A program made the position numbers and the translations under genes. This document shows, one piece after another, positions 5,969 through 12,725 of a stretch of DNA of 14,228 bases. Numbering within the stretch: the stretch's first letter is position 1; the number at the start of each line of letters is the position of its first letter. The notes under the pieces are model-generated. The model saw nothing but the letters and a program-made list of their open reading frames with translations, did no database searches and was not told the origin of the DNA. The DNA comes from CAYPZL01 sp964415045 (GTDB taxonomy: Bacteria > Planctomycetota > Phycisphaerae > Sedimentisphaerales > Anaerobacaceae): NCBI GenBank assembly GCA_964415045.1, contig CAYPZL010000150.1, positions 1 to 14,228 of the forward strand, given 5' to 3'.

Positions 5969-8470
5969 ATGAGTCAAAGAATCAGGACCCTCTCGTGGCA
6001 GACAGCGATCCTGTGTGCGGCCGTGTTCGCCCTGAGCACGTGCACCGTATCGCATGAAACAGAGACCCGCAAGGTAGTGATTGTCACCGGTATCGACTAC
6101 CCGGGACACAAGTGGCAGGAGACCGCGCCGGCCCTGGCCCGCGTGCTGCGCGCCGACGCCCGGCTTAAGGTCGACGTGGTCGAGACGCCGAGCTTCCTGG
6201 CCTCGCCCAAGCTCCACGAATACGACACCTGCGTGCTGCATTTCATGAACTGGGAGAGTCCCGATCCGGGCCCGAAAGCCCGGGAGAACCTCGCCCGCTT
6301 CGTGTGCCAGGGCGGGGGCCTGGTGCCCATCCACTTCGCCTGCGGGGCGTTCCAGGGCTGGGATGAGTTCGCGAAGCTGGCCGGACGGGCCTGGGATCCC
6401 AAGATGCGCGGTCACGATCCCCGGGGGCCCTTTCAGGTCACCATGACGGAGGTGGACCACCCCATCACGCGCGGACTGACCGCCTTTGAAACCGACGACG
6501 AGTTGTACACCTGCCTGGCGGGCGACACGCCCATCACCGTTCTGGCCCACGCTAAATCCAAGGTTGACGGCAAAAACTACGCCATGGCGTTCATCCTGAA
6601 CTACGGCCAGGGCCGCGTTTTCCACAGTCCTCTGGGCCACGACGTCAAAGCGATTGTGAACCCGGCCGTGGCCGAGCTGCTGCGCCGCGGCTGCGCCTGG
6701 AGCGCCGGGTTGCCGCCGGTGGCGCCGGCCACGCGGCCGGCGCCCAGGAAGATCGCGTTCATCGCCGGCGCGCCCAGTCATGGCGAGGGCTGTCACGAAT
6801 GGGACAAAGACGCACAGTTCCTCAGACAGTGCCTCGAGCAGGCCTCTAACGTCGAGCCGGTGCACATTGACATTCACTACAACGGCTGGCCCGAAGATCC
6901 TGCGTCCCTGGACGACGTGGACGCGGTCATCTTTCTGGCGGACGGGCGCGAACATCACCCGCTCGCCCAGCCCGGCCGGATCGAAAAAATCCGCGCGCTG
7001 GCCAAACGCGGGGCGGGATTGGCTTTTCTTCACTACTGCGTAGACCCACCCGCGGGAGCTCAAGAGGATTTCCTGAACTGGATCGGGGGCTGCTACGATC
7101 CCAACCGCTCCCAGAATCCGATCAACGTGGTGCAGGTCGCTCCCGTGCAGAACGGCCATCCGATCAGCCGGGGGTGCAGCGGATACGTGGCCGAGGACGA
7201 GTGGTACTTCGACTTCGGCTTCTGTCCCGACAAACGACGCATCACCCCCATCATGACCGGGAAGCTTCCCCCGCGCGACCCGCAGGACAAGGTCCTGGCC
7301 TGGGCCTGCACGCGCGCGGACGGAGGCCGCGGCTTCGGCTTCGCCGGAGGCCACTACGACAAGAACTGGCACATGGAGCCGTTCCGCAAGCTGGTCCTGA
7401 ACGCGATCCTGTGGGTGGCCAAGGCCAAAGTCCCCAGAGAGGGAGTTGCCTCCGTGCAGCCCTGGCGGTTCGTGAGCATGCCGGACTTTGTCAACGTGGA
7501 CCTGACGTACCCGCAGCCCGGATGGGAAGAAACGCTGGACTACGTGCTCAAGGCGGTCAAGGCGGAGAACCCGGAGTTCGTCCTGGTGGCCGGCGATCTG
7601 GTCATGGGCCGCTGGCCGGACAAGGAGAGCATCGAGAAATACGCGGCCACCTACTACCCCGCCTGGATCAAACGCATGCAGGACCACGGGCTGACGTTTT
7701 ACACCGCCATCGGCGACCACGAGATCGGCGACAACCCCTGGCCCGATGACAAGGCCAAGCTGGTCCGCACGTTCAAGAGGCAATTCCAAAAGTACCTCAA
7801 GATGCCACTGAACGGCCCGCTCCGCATGAAGGGCACTGCCTTCTGGTTCATCCACGAAAACGCCTTGTTCGTCGCGCTCGATGTCTTCGAGAAGGGCGAG
7901 GGCCCCCAGGGCGGCATCGTCCCGAAGGTCACGGGCGAACAGCTCGAATGGCTCCGGCAGACCCTTACCGATAACCCCGGCGTCGAGCATGTCGTCGTCA
8001 TGGGCCACACCCCGATCCTCGGGCCCGTGGCGAAAGAAAGCTCCAGCGGCCTGATGCTGGAAGGCGGCGCCGAATCACCGCTCTGGCAGACCCTGAAGGA
8101 GCACCGCGTCGATCTGTACCTGTGTGGCGAGGTCCACGCCATCACCTGCACCGAGGCCGACGGCGTGCTGCAGATCGCTCATGGCGGGCTCTTCGGCTAC
8201 AACCCCAAGGTCAACTACCTCGTGGCCACCGTGTGGCCCGATCAGATCGAGCTGGAGCTCAAGGAAATCGCCATCGTCAATGAAGGGGACCGCCTCTGGC
8301 AGGAAGGCCGGAACCGCCCCCACGAACGCGTCACCATCACCGAAGAGACAAAACGCGCGGGCTTTGCCACCGTCGGGACCGCCATCCTCCATGCGCAAGA
8401 CCGGGGCCAGACCATCGGCCATGCAACCGGCTGCTTCAAGGCCGCCGGCCCGCCGTCCAGCGCGCCATAA
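5969..8470 (+). CDS. Exported ThuA-ThuA-metallophosphoesterase fusion protein
   Basis: Predicted exported protein of 833 residues. An N-terminal signal (about 1-30) contains a possible lipobox, LSTC. The first ThuA-like domain, about 34-248 (KVVIVTG, GGGLVPIHFACG), is followed by a second, about 260-487 (KIAFIAGAPSHGEG, AGLAFLHY, FGFAGGHY). A calcineurin-type metallophosphoesterase domain follows at about 504-768. ThuA is a glutamine-amidotransferase-like fold linked to trehalose/disaccharide oxidation, and exported versions are common in planctomycetes. The phosphoesterase motifs are eroded: D-x-H reads DLT, GDLVM (542-546) is intact, GNHE reads GDHE (582-585), GHTP (679-682) is intact, and GHxH reads GEVH (720-723). 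ATG 5969 has GAGAAGG upstream and follows a promoter. The frame is open back to the PurF-like stop codon, but upstream codons belong to an amidohydrolase remnant. A role in extracytoplasmic carbohydrate metabolism is inferred; catalysis is uncertain. Confidence 0.8.
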   Translation: MSQRIRTLSWQTAILCAAVFALSTCTVSHETETRKVVIVTGIDYPGHKWQETAPALARVLRADARLKVDVVETPSFLASPKLHEYDTCVLHFMNWESPDPGPKARENLARFVCQGGGLVPIHFACGAFQGWDEFAKLAGRAWDPKMRGHDPRGPFQVTMTEVDHPITRGLTAFETDDELYTCLAGDTPITVLAHAKSKVDGKNYAMAFILNYGQGRVFHSPLGHDVKAIVNPAVAELLRRGCAWSAGLPPVAPATRPAPRKIAFIAGAPSHGEGCHEWDKDAQFLRQCLEQASNVEPVHIDIHYNGWPEDPASLDDVDAVIFLADGREHHPLAQPGRIEKIRALAKRGAGLAFLHYCVDPPAGAQEDFLNWIGGCYDPNRSQNPINVVQVAPVQNGHPISRGCSGYVAEDEWYFDFGFCPDKRRITPIMTGKLPPRDPQDKVLAWACTRADGGRGFGFAGGHYDKNWHMEPFRKLVLNAILWVAKAKVPREGVASVQPWRFVSMPDFVNVDLTYPQPGWEETLDYVLKAVKAENPEFVLVAGDLVMGRWPDKESIEKYAATYYPAWIKRMQDHGLTFYTAIGDHEIGDNPWPDDKAKLVRTFKRQFQKYLKMPLNGPLRMKGTAFWFIHENALFVALDVFEKGEGPQGGIVPKVTGEQLEWLRQTLTDNPGVEHVVVMGHTPILGPVAKESSSGLMLEGGAESPLWQTLKEHRVDLYLCGEVHAITCTEADGVLQIAHGGLFGYNPKVNYLVATVWPDQIELELKEIAIVNEGDRLWQEGRNRPHERVTITEETKRAGFATVGTAILHAQDRGQTIGHATGCFKAAGPPSSAP

Positions 8471-8514
8471 CGACCTTGTTTCACCGATGCCGCGGCTCGT
8501 GCGTGTGCCGGCAG

Positions 8515-8549
8515 AAAAAGGGCCGGCGCGCGTGGAGGCGCGGCCGGCC
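8515..8549 (-). terminator. Intrinsic terminator for the 81-residue minus-strand gene
   Basis: GGCCGGCGCGC (8521-8531) pairs with GCGCGGCCGGCC (8538-8549) with one bulged base. Read on the minus strand, the hairpin is followed by CTTTTTC (8514-8520). It lies about 85 bases past the small gene's stop codon. On the plus strand, where the ThuA fusion ends 50 bases earlier, there is no T-tract, so it would work poorly in that direction. Confidence 0.6.
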
Positions 8550-8632
8550 TGTCCCCTGCTTGGGTAGATGGTTCCAATTCTGTATATGCCGTTATCAGTA
8601 AGGTCCGCCGGCGGATCCCTGTGGACGATGGA

Positions 8633-8878
8633 TCAGTACGTCTGTTCGATAAAGGCCCTCATCAACGGTTGCTCGTAAAAAACCGCCAGGTCTTTGCGAA
8701 TATACCGGGCGTACGTCGGGGCCAGCCCGAGCGGCGTCTGGCGGCCCCGCCATACGTGCAGAATCTGCTGCGTGTAGGTACAGAGCCATTCGTCTTTCGA
8801 CAAGGCCGGCACAGAGTGCGAGACATCGCAAGCCGTGCCGCGGGCTCGGAGCGTCTTGTCTGCGTCGGTTTCCTTCAT
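8633..8878 (-). CDS. Small hypothetical protein, 81 residues
   Basis: I do not recognise this family. The product is soluble-looking, with no membrane segment or signal. A variable N-terminal third leads into a more structured part containing DEWLCTYTQQ, PTYARYIRKDL and a C-terminal FIEQTY, rich in aromatic and charged residues and probably helical. Evidence that it is real: codon choice is GC-rich at third positions like the neighbours, the ATG at 8878 has an AGGTG site five bases upstream, and a minus-strand terminator follows at 8515-8549. An overlapping frame (8595-8831, minus) looks like its shadow. No convincing promoter was found upstream. It stands alone between the convergent ThuA fusion and a repeat-bearing intergenic stretch. 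Confidence 0.5.
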   Translation of the reverse strand: MKETDADKTLRARGTACDVSHSVPALSKDEWLCTYTQQILHVWRGRQTPLGLAPTYARYIRKDLAVFYEQPLMRAFIEQTY

Positions 8879-9201
8879 CGTAGCACCTGGAAAAGTCTTT
8901 TTCGTTGTTATCGCGTCAAAGATCGCGGCGCTGCCATACGGCTGCGCTCTTCTATATATCTAAGTGCCGTCAGCGGGCCATGAGTAACACCGTTTTTCAG
9001 AAATTCCCGACCGGCCCGTGTCACCCGGGCCTTGTCTGTATGGATAGTCGCGCGCCGAGGGCGTCTATTGCAGCGTGAAGCCCGCTCTGCAACAAGCCAA
9101 AGGAAGAGAGAAGGGAAAATCCTCTGTCGCGACAGCGACAAAAAAGTTGGAGCGTTAAGCCCGTCCAAGATATATCAGGATGCAAATAGCAAAAATAGGA
9201 A
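8879..9201. other. Intergenic stretch without a supported gene
   Basis: It holds a small hairpin (TGTCGC/GCGACA, near 9125-9140) followed by A residues on the plus strand. An 86-codon frame (8908-9168, minus) opens with TTG, lacks a ribosome site, and its N-terminal part is low-quality coding, so I leave it out. No RNA gene was recognised. Confidence 0.4.
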
Positions 9202-9272
9202 AGCCATCCCGGCGCGCCGGGATTCCGCGTCTTTTATTTTTGCTCTTTGATCTTTGATTTTCTTGCTTCACG
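9202..9272 (-). repeat. Interspersed repeat, copy B, behind the 9278-9859 gene
   Basis: Read on the minus strand from the stop codon (TAG at 9280-9278): CGTGAAGC (9265-9272), an A-rich block identical to copy A over 22 bases (9236-9257), then an 18-base perfect GC palindrome (9206-9223). The palindrome sits in a 23-base sequence (9202-9224) identical to 1532-1554. After the palindrome the minus strand reads GGCTTTCCTATTTTTG, so it may act as a weak terminator. Confidence 0.7.
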
Positions 9273-9277
9273 TTTGC

Positions 9278-9859
9278 CTAACGAGCCGGCGCCGTCTCGC
9301 GGGCGTCGGACTCGCGGGCGGTGACGGAATAGCTGGCCTCGATCTCGGCGTACATGTCCCACTTGGCGGGCATCCAGGAATAGACGGTCCCGCGACCGGA
9401 GATTCCCTCGAAGCGTCCCGTTCCGGCCAGGAACACGATAGTCCCGACCTGCTTGCTCTTGGGCTCCCCGGAGACGTCCACTTTCGCCAGGATGCTGGAG
9501 CCGTCGTCGAAGTCGTACATCACGAAGCCCTGGTAGAACTCCTTGTCCTCCGGAGAGCGCGTGTGCACGATCGAGCTTGACAGTTGCGCGAACTCGCCAT
9601 CGCCCAGCACGATGATGCCGGAGCGGTTGATCGAATCGATGCCGGCGATCTTGCCGCCGACCTGGCTGCCCTGCTTGGCGTAGGCGAATTCCTTCCAGCG
9701 GATGAATTCCTTCATCGTCTGCGCCGGGGTGAAGCTGGTCGTATAACCCAGCAACGTAAGCACACCGACCAGGAGCAGCGGAGAGAGAAGCTTTCTCGAT
9801 GTCACGCTCCGATAAGGCCGGCTCTCGCCTGCCGGAGTTTTCGTCCGAGGGTCGTTCAT
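9278..9859 (-). CDS. Membrane-anchored or exported protein with possible AOC/dirigent-like barrel
   Basis: Protein of 193 residues. A charged N-terminus is followed by one hydrophobic segment (about 24-41, KLLSPLLLVGVLTLLGYTTS), giving a signal anchor or signal peptide. The rest is predicted mostly beta. The pattern GTIVFLAGTGRFEGISGRGT and the alternating strands after it resemble the allene-oxide-cyclase/dirigent barrel, where a G-x-G-x-F-x-x-x-x-G turn is typical. That resemblance is by eye and tentative, and I do not assign a function. The ATG at 9859 has AAGGGG seven bases upstream. The stop codon is followed at once by repeat copy B. No clear -35/-10 pair was found upstream on the minus strand. 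Confidence 0.65.
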   Translation of the reverse strand: MNDPRTKTPAGESRPYRSVTSRKLLSPLLLVGVLTLLGYTTSFTPAQTMKEFIRWKEFAYAKQGSQVGGKIAGIDSINRSGIIVLGDGEFAQLSSSIVHTRSPEDKEFYQGFVMYDFDDGSSILAKVDVSGEPKSKQVGTIVFLAGTGRFEGISGRGTVYSWMPAKWDMYAEIEASYSVTARESDARETAPAR

Positions 9860-10105
9860 AATAATCCCCTTCGTTTTCGGGCTCTGTCATCTCCGACCGT
9901 CGCTGCCTGCACTCCCAGAGTACGGCCGCATCCGTCTCCTCTATCGGCAACCTCCCGACCCCGGATAAGCACAACTTGCCCTCGGAGAGCAAAAAAACCG
10001 TCCGAAAAGACGTGTCCTGCGCCGTTGCGCGTGCCCCGGGCACCGAGCCATCGCCAAGTTCTTCGCACGTGACGCTGACACCCCCAAAGCACTGGCGAAG
10101 TTGTC

Positions 10106-10115
10106 GGGGGGGGGG
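10106..10115 (+). repeat. Homopolymer of ten G
   Basis: A run of ten G residues in an intergenic region, between CTGGCGAAGTTGTC and CCTTGACC. Such tracts are prone to slipped-strand length change and to sequencing error. No gene reads through it. Confidence 0.6.
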
Positions 10116-10155
10116 CCTTGACCCACGCGTCTGTGTCGCGACGCATTCAATTGGC

Positions 10156-10177
10156 AGGATGGGCTGAAGCCCATCCT
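10156..10177. repeat. REP-like perfect hairpin
   Basis: AGGATGGGCT (10156-10165) and AGCCCATCCT (10168-10177) form a perfect 10-base inverted repeat with a two-base centre. Hairpins of the TAGGATGGGCT...AGCCCATCCTA type recur as dispersed repeats in some planctomycete and other environmental genomes (from memory). No T-tract follows, so it is unlikely to be a terminator. Confidence 0.5.
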
Positions 10178-10210
10178 ACCCGCGTATTGCCGCTGGCACC
10201 GGGAAAGCCC

Positions 10211-10240
10211 TTGCGAAACACCTGCATTCGTCAGTATGCT
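10211..10240 (+). promoter_or_regulatory. Promoter for the alpha-galactosidase gene
   Basis: TTGCGA (10211-10216), an 18-base spacer, then TATGCT (10235-10240). The predicted leader is about 35 bases to the ATG at 10281. Both hexamers are moderate matches to consensus. Confidence 0.45.
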
Positions 10241-10280
10241 CGGGTTTTCTTTGGCATTGGATTCATTGAAAGGAAGTACC

Positions 10281-12257
10281 ATGAGCACGCATCGCCTGAC
10301 GCGTTTTTTCTGGACCGCCGTTCTTGTCGTTTCGAGCGGTGTGGCTGCGAGTGCGGCCGACGCCGGCAAAACGGTCCGGCTTTGTGACCTTGACATCAAC
10401 AAGACCCAGCAGGGGTGGGGCTGGCCTCAAAAGAACAAATCGGTCGACGGCAACCCGCTGCGGATCGGCGGCCGGACCTTCGAGCACGGCCTCGGCACGC
10501 ACGCCGACAGTGTCCTTTACATCGCGCTTGACGGCGGCGGACGCAGGTTCACCGCAATGGTGGGCGTGGACGACGAATCCGCCGACCGGGGGACGATCGA
10601 ATTTCGCATCCTCGCCGACGGCAAGGAAATCTACAAAAGCGGCGTCATGCGCGGCGGCGACACCGCCCGCAAAGTGGACGTCGATATCTCCGGCGTCGAC
10701 ATGCTCGTGCTGACGGTCACCTCCGGCGGTGACGACATCAACTACGACCACGCCGACTGGGCCGACGCGATGCTGGAGTACACCGGCGCGCGGCCCGAGA
10801 CCCGGGACGCTCCGCGAGAGGAGGCGGTCATTCTCACGCCGAAGCCCTCACCCAAGCCGCGCATCAACGGCGCCCGCGTTTTCGGCGTGCGGCCGGGTTC
10901 GCCCGTGCTGTACACCATCGCCGCTACGGGAGAGCGTCCCCTGCGGTTCGCCGCCGAGAATCTGCCGGACGGTCTGTCGCTCAGCGCCCCCTCCGGCCGC
11001 ATCACCGGTCGCCTGGAAAAGCCGGGCGAATATGAAATCACGCTGATCGCCAAAAACGAACTCGGCGAAGCCCGGCGCAGGTTGCGCCTGGTCGTCGGCG
11101 ACACCATCGCCCTGACGCCGCCGATGGGATGGAACAGTTGGAACTGCTGGGGCTGCGCCGTCGATGAGGAGAAAATCCGCCAGGCGGCCGACGCCATGGT
11201 CGAGAGCGGCCTGGCCGACCACGGCTGGCAGTACGTCAACATCGACGACTGCTGGATGGTCAAGTGCGACTCCGACGACCCGGTCGTGGGCGGTCCGACC
11301 CGTGACGAATACGGCCGCATCCTCACCAACGAAAGATTCCCCGACATGAAGGCTCTCGCCGACTACGTCCACGCCCGCGGGCTCAAGATCGGCACGTACA
11401 TCTCGCCCGGGCCGTGGACGTGCCAGCGGTTCGAAGGAAGCTGGCGCCACGAGCAGCTCGACGCCCGGCGGTTCGCCGAATGGGGCTTCGACTATTTGAA
11501 ATACGACTGGTGCGGCTACGGCTCCGTCGTCCGCCGCCCCACCCTCGAACAAATGAAAGAGCCCTACATCTTCATGCGCCTGTGCCTGGACCGCGTCGAC
11601 CGCGACATCGTCTACAGCCTCTGCCAGTACGGCATGGGCGAGGTCTGGAAATGGGGCGCCGAGGTCGGCGGCAACTGTTGGAGAAGCACCGGCGACATCG
11701 TCGATACCTGGGGCAGTATGAGCGGCATCGGATTCGCCCAGGACGAGATGGCCCCCTACGCCGGCCCCGGACACTGGAACGACCCTGACATGCTCGTCGT
11801 CGGCAAGGTCGGCTGGGGCCCCAGCCTGCGCGATTCCCGTCTGACACCCAACGAGCAGTACACGCACATCAGCCTATGGTGTCTGCTTTGCTCGCCCCTG
11901 CTGATCGGCTGCGACCTGACCCAGCTCGACGAGTTCACGCTCAACCTTCTGACCAACGACGAAGTGCTGGAGGTCAACCAGGACCCGCTGGGGCAACAGG
12001 CGCGCCGCGTGAGCCGGGACGGATACGTGGAAGTCTGGGCCAAGAAGATGGAGGACGGCTCCGTCGCCGCGGGCCTGTTCAACCGGGACGAGACGCCCAA
12101 GACGGTCACGGCCCGCTGGTCCGACCTCGGCCTCAGGGGCAAAATGCGCGTCAGGGACCTCTGGCGCCAGGAAGATGTGGGCACGTTCGAGAACGCATTT
12201 GAGACCGAAGTGCCGCGCCACGGCGTCGCGCTCGTGCGGCTGTGGCCCGCAAAATAG
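10281..12257 (+). CDS. Secreted GH27 alpha-galactosidase with NPCBM domain
   Basis: Retaining glycoside hydrolase of 658 residues, expected to release alpha-galactose (or a related alpha-sugar) outside the cytoplasm. A signal peptide (about 1-26, ending ASA-AD) is followed by an NPCBM carbohydrate-binding domain (about 29-170, with FEHGLGTHAD). An Ig-like putative domain comes next (about 199-273, with LPDGLSLSAPSGRITG). The GH27 barrel runs from about 278 (LTPPMGWNSWNCWG) to 580, followed by a C-terminal beta domain. The catalytic residues are visible: nucleophile D409 in LKYDWC and acid/base D472 in RSTGDIVDTW. WNDPDMLVVG (about 499-508) is a further family motif. ATG 10281 follows AAGGAAG at five bases; an upstream ATG at 10236 overlaps the promoter. 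An intrinsic terminator follows, so it is monocistronic. Substrate within the GH27 range (galactosides versus other alpha-sugars) cannot be fixed here. Confidence 0.92.
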   Translation: MSTHRLTRFFWTAVLVVSSGVAASAADAGKTVRLCDLDINKTQQGWGWPQKNKSVDGNPLRIGGRTFEHGLGTHADSVLYIALDGGGRRFTAMVGVDDESADRGTIEFRILADGKEIYKSGVMRGGDTARKVDVDISGVDMLVLTVTSGGDDINYDHADWADAMLEYTGARPETRDAPREEAVILTPKPSPKPRINGARVFGVRPGSPVLYTIAATGERPLRFAAENLPDGLSLSAPSGRITGRLEKPGEYEITLIAKNELGEARRRLRLVVGDTIALTPPMGWNSWNCWGCAVDEEKIRQAADAMVESGLADHGWQYVNIDDCWMVKCDSDDPVVGGPTRDEYGRILTNERFPDMKALADYVHARGLKIGTYISPGPWTCQRFEGSWRHEQLDARRFAEWGFDYLKYDWCGYGSVVRRPTLEQMKEPYIFMRLCLDRVDRDIVYSLCQYGMGEVWKWGAEVGGNCWRSTGDIVDTWGSMSGIGFAQDEMAPYAGPGHWNDPDMLVVGKVGWGPSLRDSRLTPNEQYTHISLWCLLCSPLLIGCDLTQLDEFTLNLLTNDEVLEVNQDPLGQQARRVSRDGYVEVWAKKMEDGSVAAGLFNRDETPKTVTARWSDLGLRGKMRVRDLWRQEDVGTFENAFETEVPRHGVALVRLWPAK

Positions 12258-12305
12258 AGACGCGGAAGCGGCGGGCCGGCTCGTGCCCTCCCCATTGCCC
12301 TCGCA

Positions 12306-12340
12306 CGCGGGGCTGCGTTCGAACGCAGCCCCGCGTTTTT
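12306..12340 (+). terminator. Intrinsic terminator after the GH27 gene
   Basis: A perfect 30-base palindrome (12306-12335, arms of CGCGGGGCTGCGTTC and its complement) is followed by TTTTT (12336-12340). It lies about 50 bases after the alpha-galactosidase stop codon, and cleanly separates that gene from the downstream promoter and operon. Confidence 0.9.
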
Positions 12341-12375
12341 GCGATCCTGCACCCCAAAGGCCGTCGATGTGCGTG

Positions 12376-12404
12376 TTGACCTGCCCGCCGGATTGCAGTA
12401 CTAT
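12376..12404 (+). promoter_or_regulatory. Promoter for the small membrane protein-uxaC operon
   Basis: TTGACC (12376-12381), a 17-base spacer, then TACTAT (12399-12404). It is the best plus-strand promoter in the window, and gives a leader of about 55 bases. No operator-like inverted repeat is evident beside it. Confidence 0.6.
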
Positions 12405-12464
12405 GCCCGAAGTGTGCTGGTCGCTGACCGAGGCAGCGCCGATCTCGCGTGAAGGGAAAATACC

Positions 12465-12695
12465 ATGTACAAAATATTTATGATCGTTGGCCTTGTGGTC
12501 GTTGCCGTCGGATGGATCGCATATGCCCTCTGGGACTACAAGCTGCGTCAGGAGGAGAAGAAAGAGCCGCCCAAGCGGTCGAAGCGGTACCGCAAGAGCC
12601 AGAGCGAGGTGTCCGACTGGGCCAAGCAGATGGCGCAGTTTGAGAAGCCCAAGGCCAAGCGCCAAGCAAAAGGCGACCAGAACACGACAAAATAA
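12465..12695 (+). CDS. Small single-pass membrane protein upstream of uxaC
   Basis: Protein of 76 residues and unknown function. One hydrophobic helix (about 4-23, IFMIVGLVVVAVGWIAYALW) is followed by a highly charged, lysine-rich cytoplasmic tail containing EEKKEPPKRSKRYRKSQ and VSDWAKQMAQF. That layout fits an N-out single-pass protein with a positive-inside tail. The ATG at 12465 has GAAGGGA about nine bases upstream. The gap to uxaC is only 30 bases and shows no terminator, so the two are probably co-transcribed from the 12376-12404 promoter. Whether the protein acts with uronate metabolism or is only a neighbour cannot be told. Confidence 0.7.
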   Translation: MYKIFMIVGLVVVAVGWIAYALWDYKLRQEEKKEPPKRSKRYRKSQSEVSDWAKQMAQFEKPKAKRQAKGDQNTTK

Positions 12696-12725
12696 ACACC
12701 GATTCGATTTTTACCGAGGAGCGCC

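Larger units (their letters stand above)
9860..10210. other. Divergent intergenic stretch with a G-tract and a hairpin repeat
   Basis: Several overlapping frames exist here, but none has a ribosome site or a protein-like composition, so I call no gene. Two items stand out: a run of ten G (10106-10115) and a perfect short hairpin (10156-10177), both listed separately. The stretch separates the minus-strand barrel protein from the alpha-galactosidase promoter. Confidence 0.45.

Noticed and set aside
5903..8008. 701-codon minus-strand frame
   Set aside because: It is opposite the ThuA fusion and is a GC-bias shadow; its sequence shows no domain or motif.
8908..9168. 86-codon minus-strand frame with an LTEAGREFL-like segment
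   Set aside because: TTG start without a ribosome site, poor first half, and no supported family; too weak to call.
9234..10043. 269-codon minus-strand frame
   Set aside because: Overlaps the 9278-9859 gene in another frame, lacks a ribosome site, and runs through the repeat at its end.
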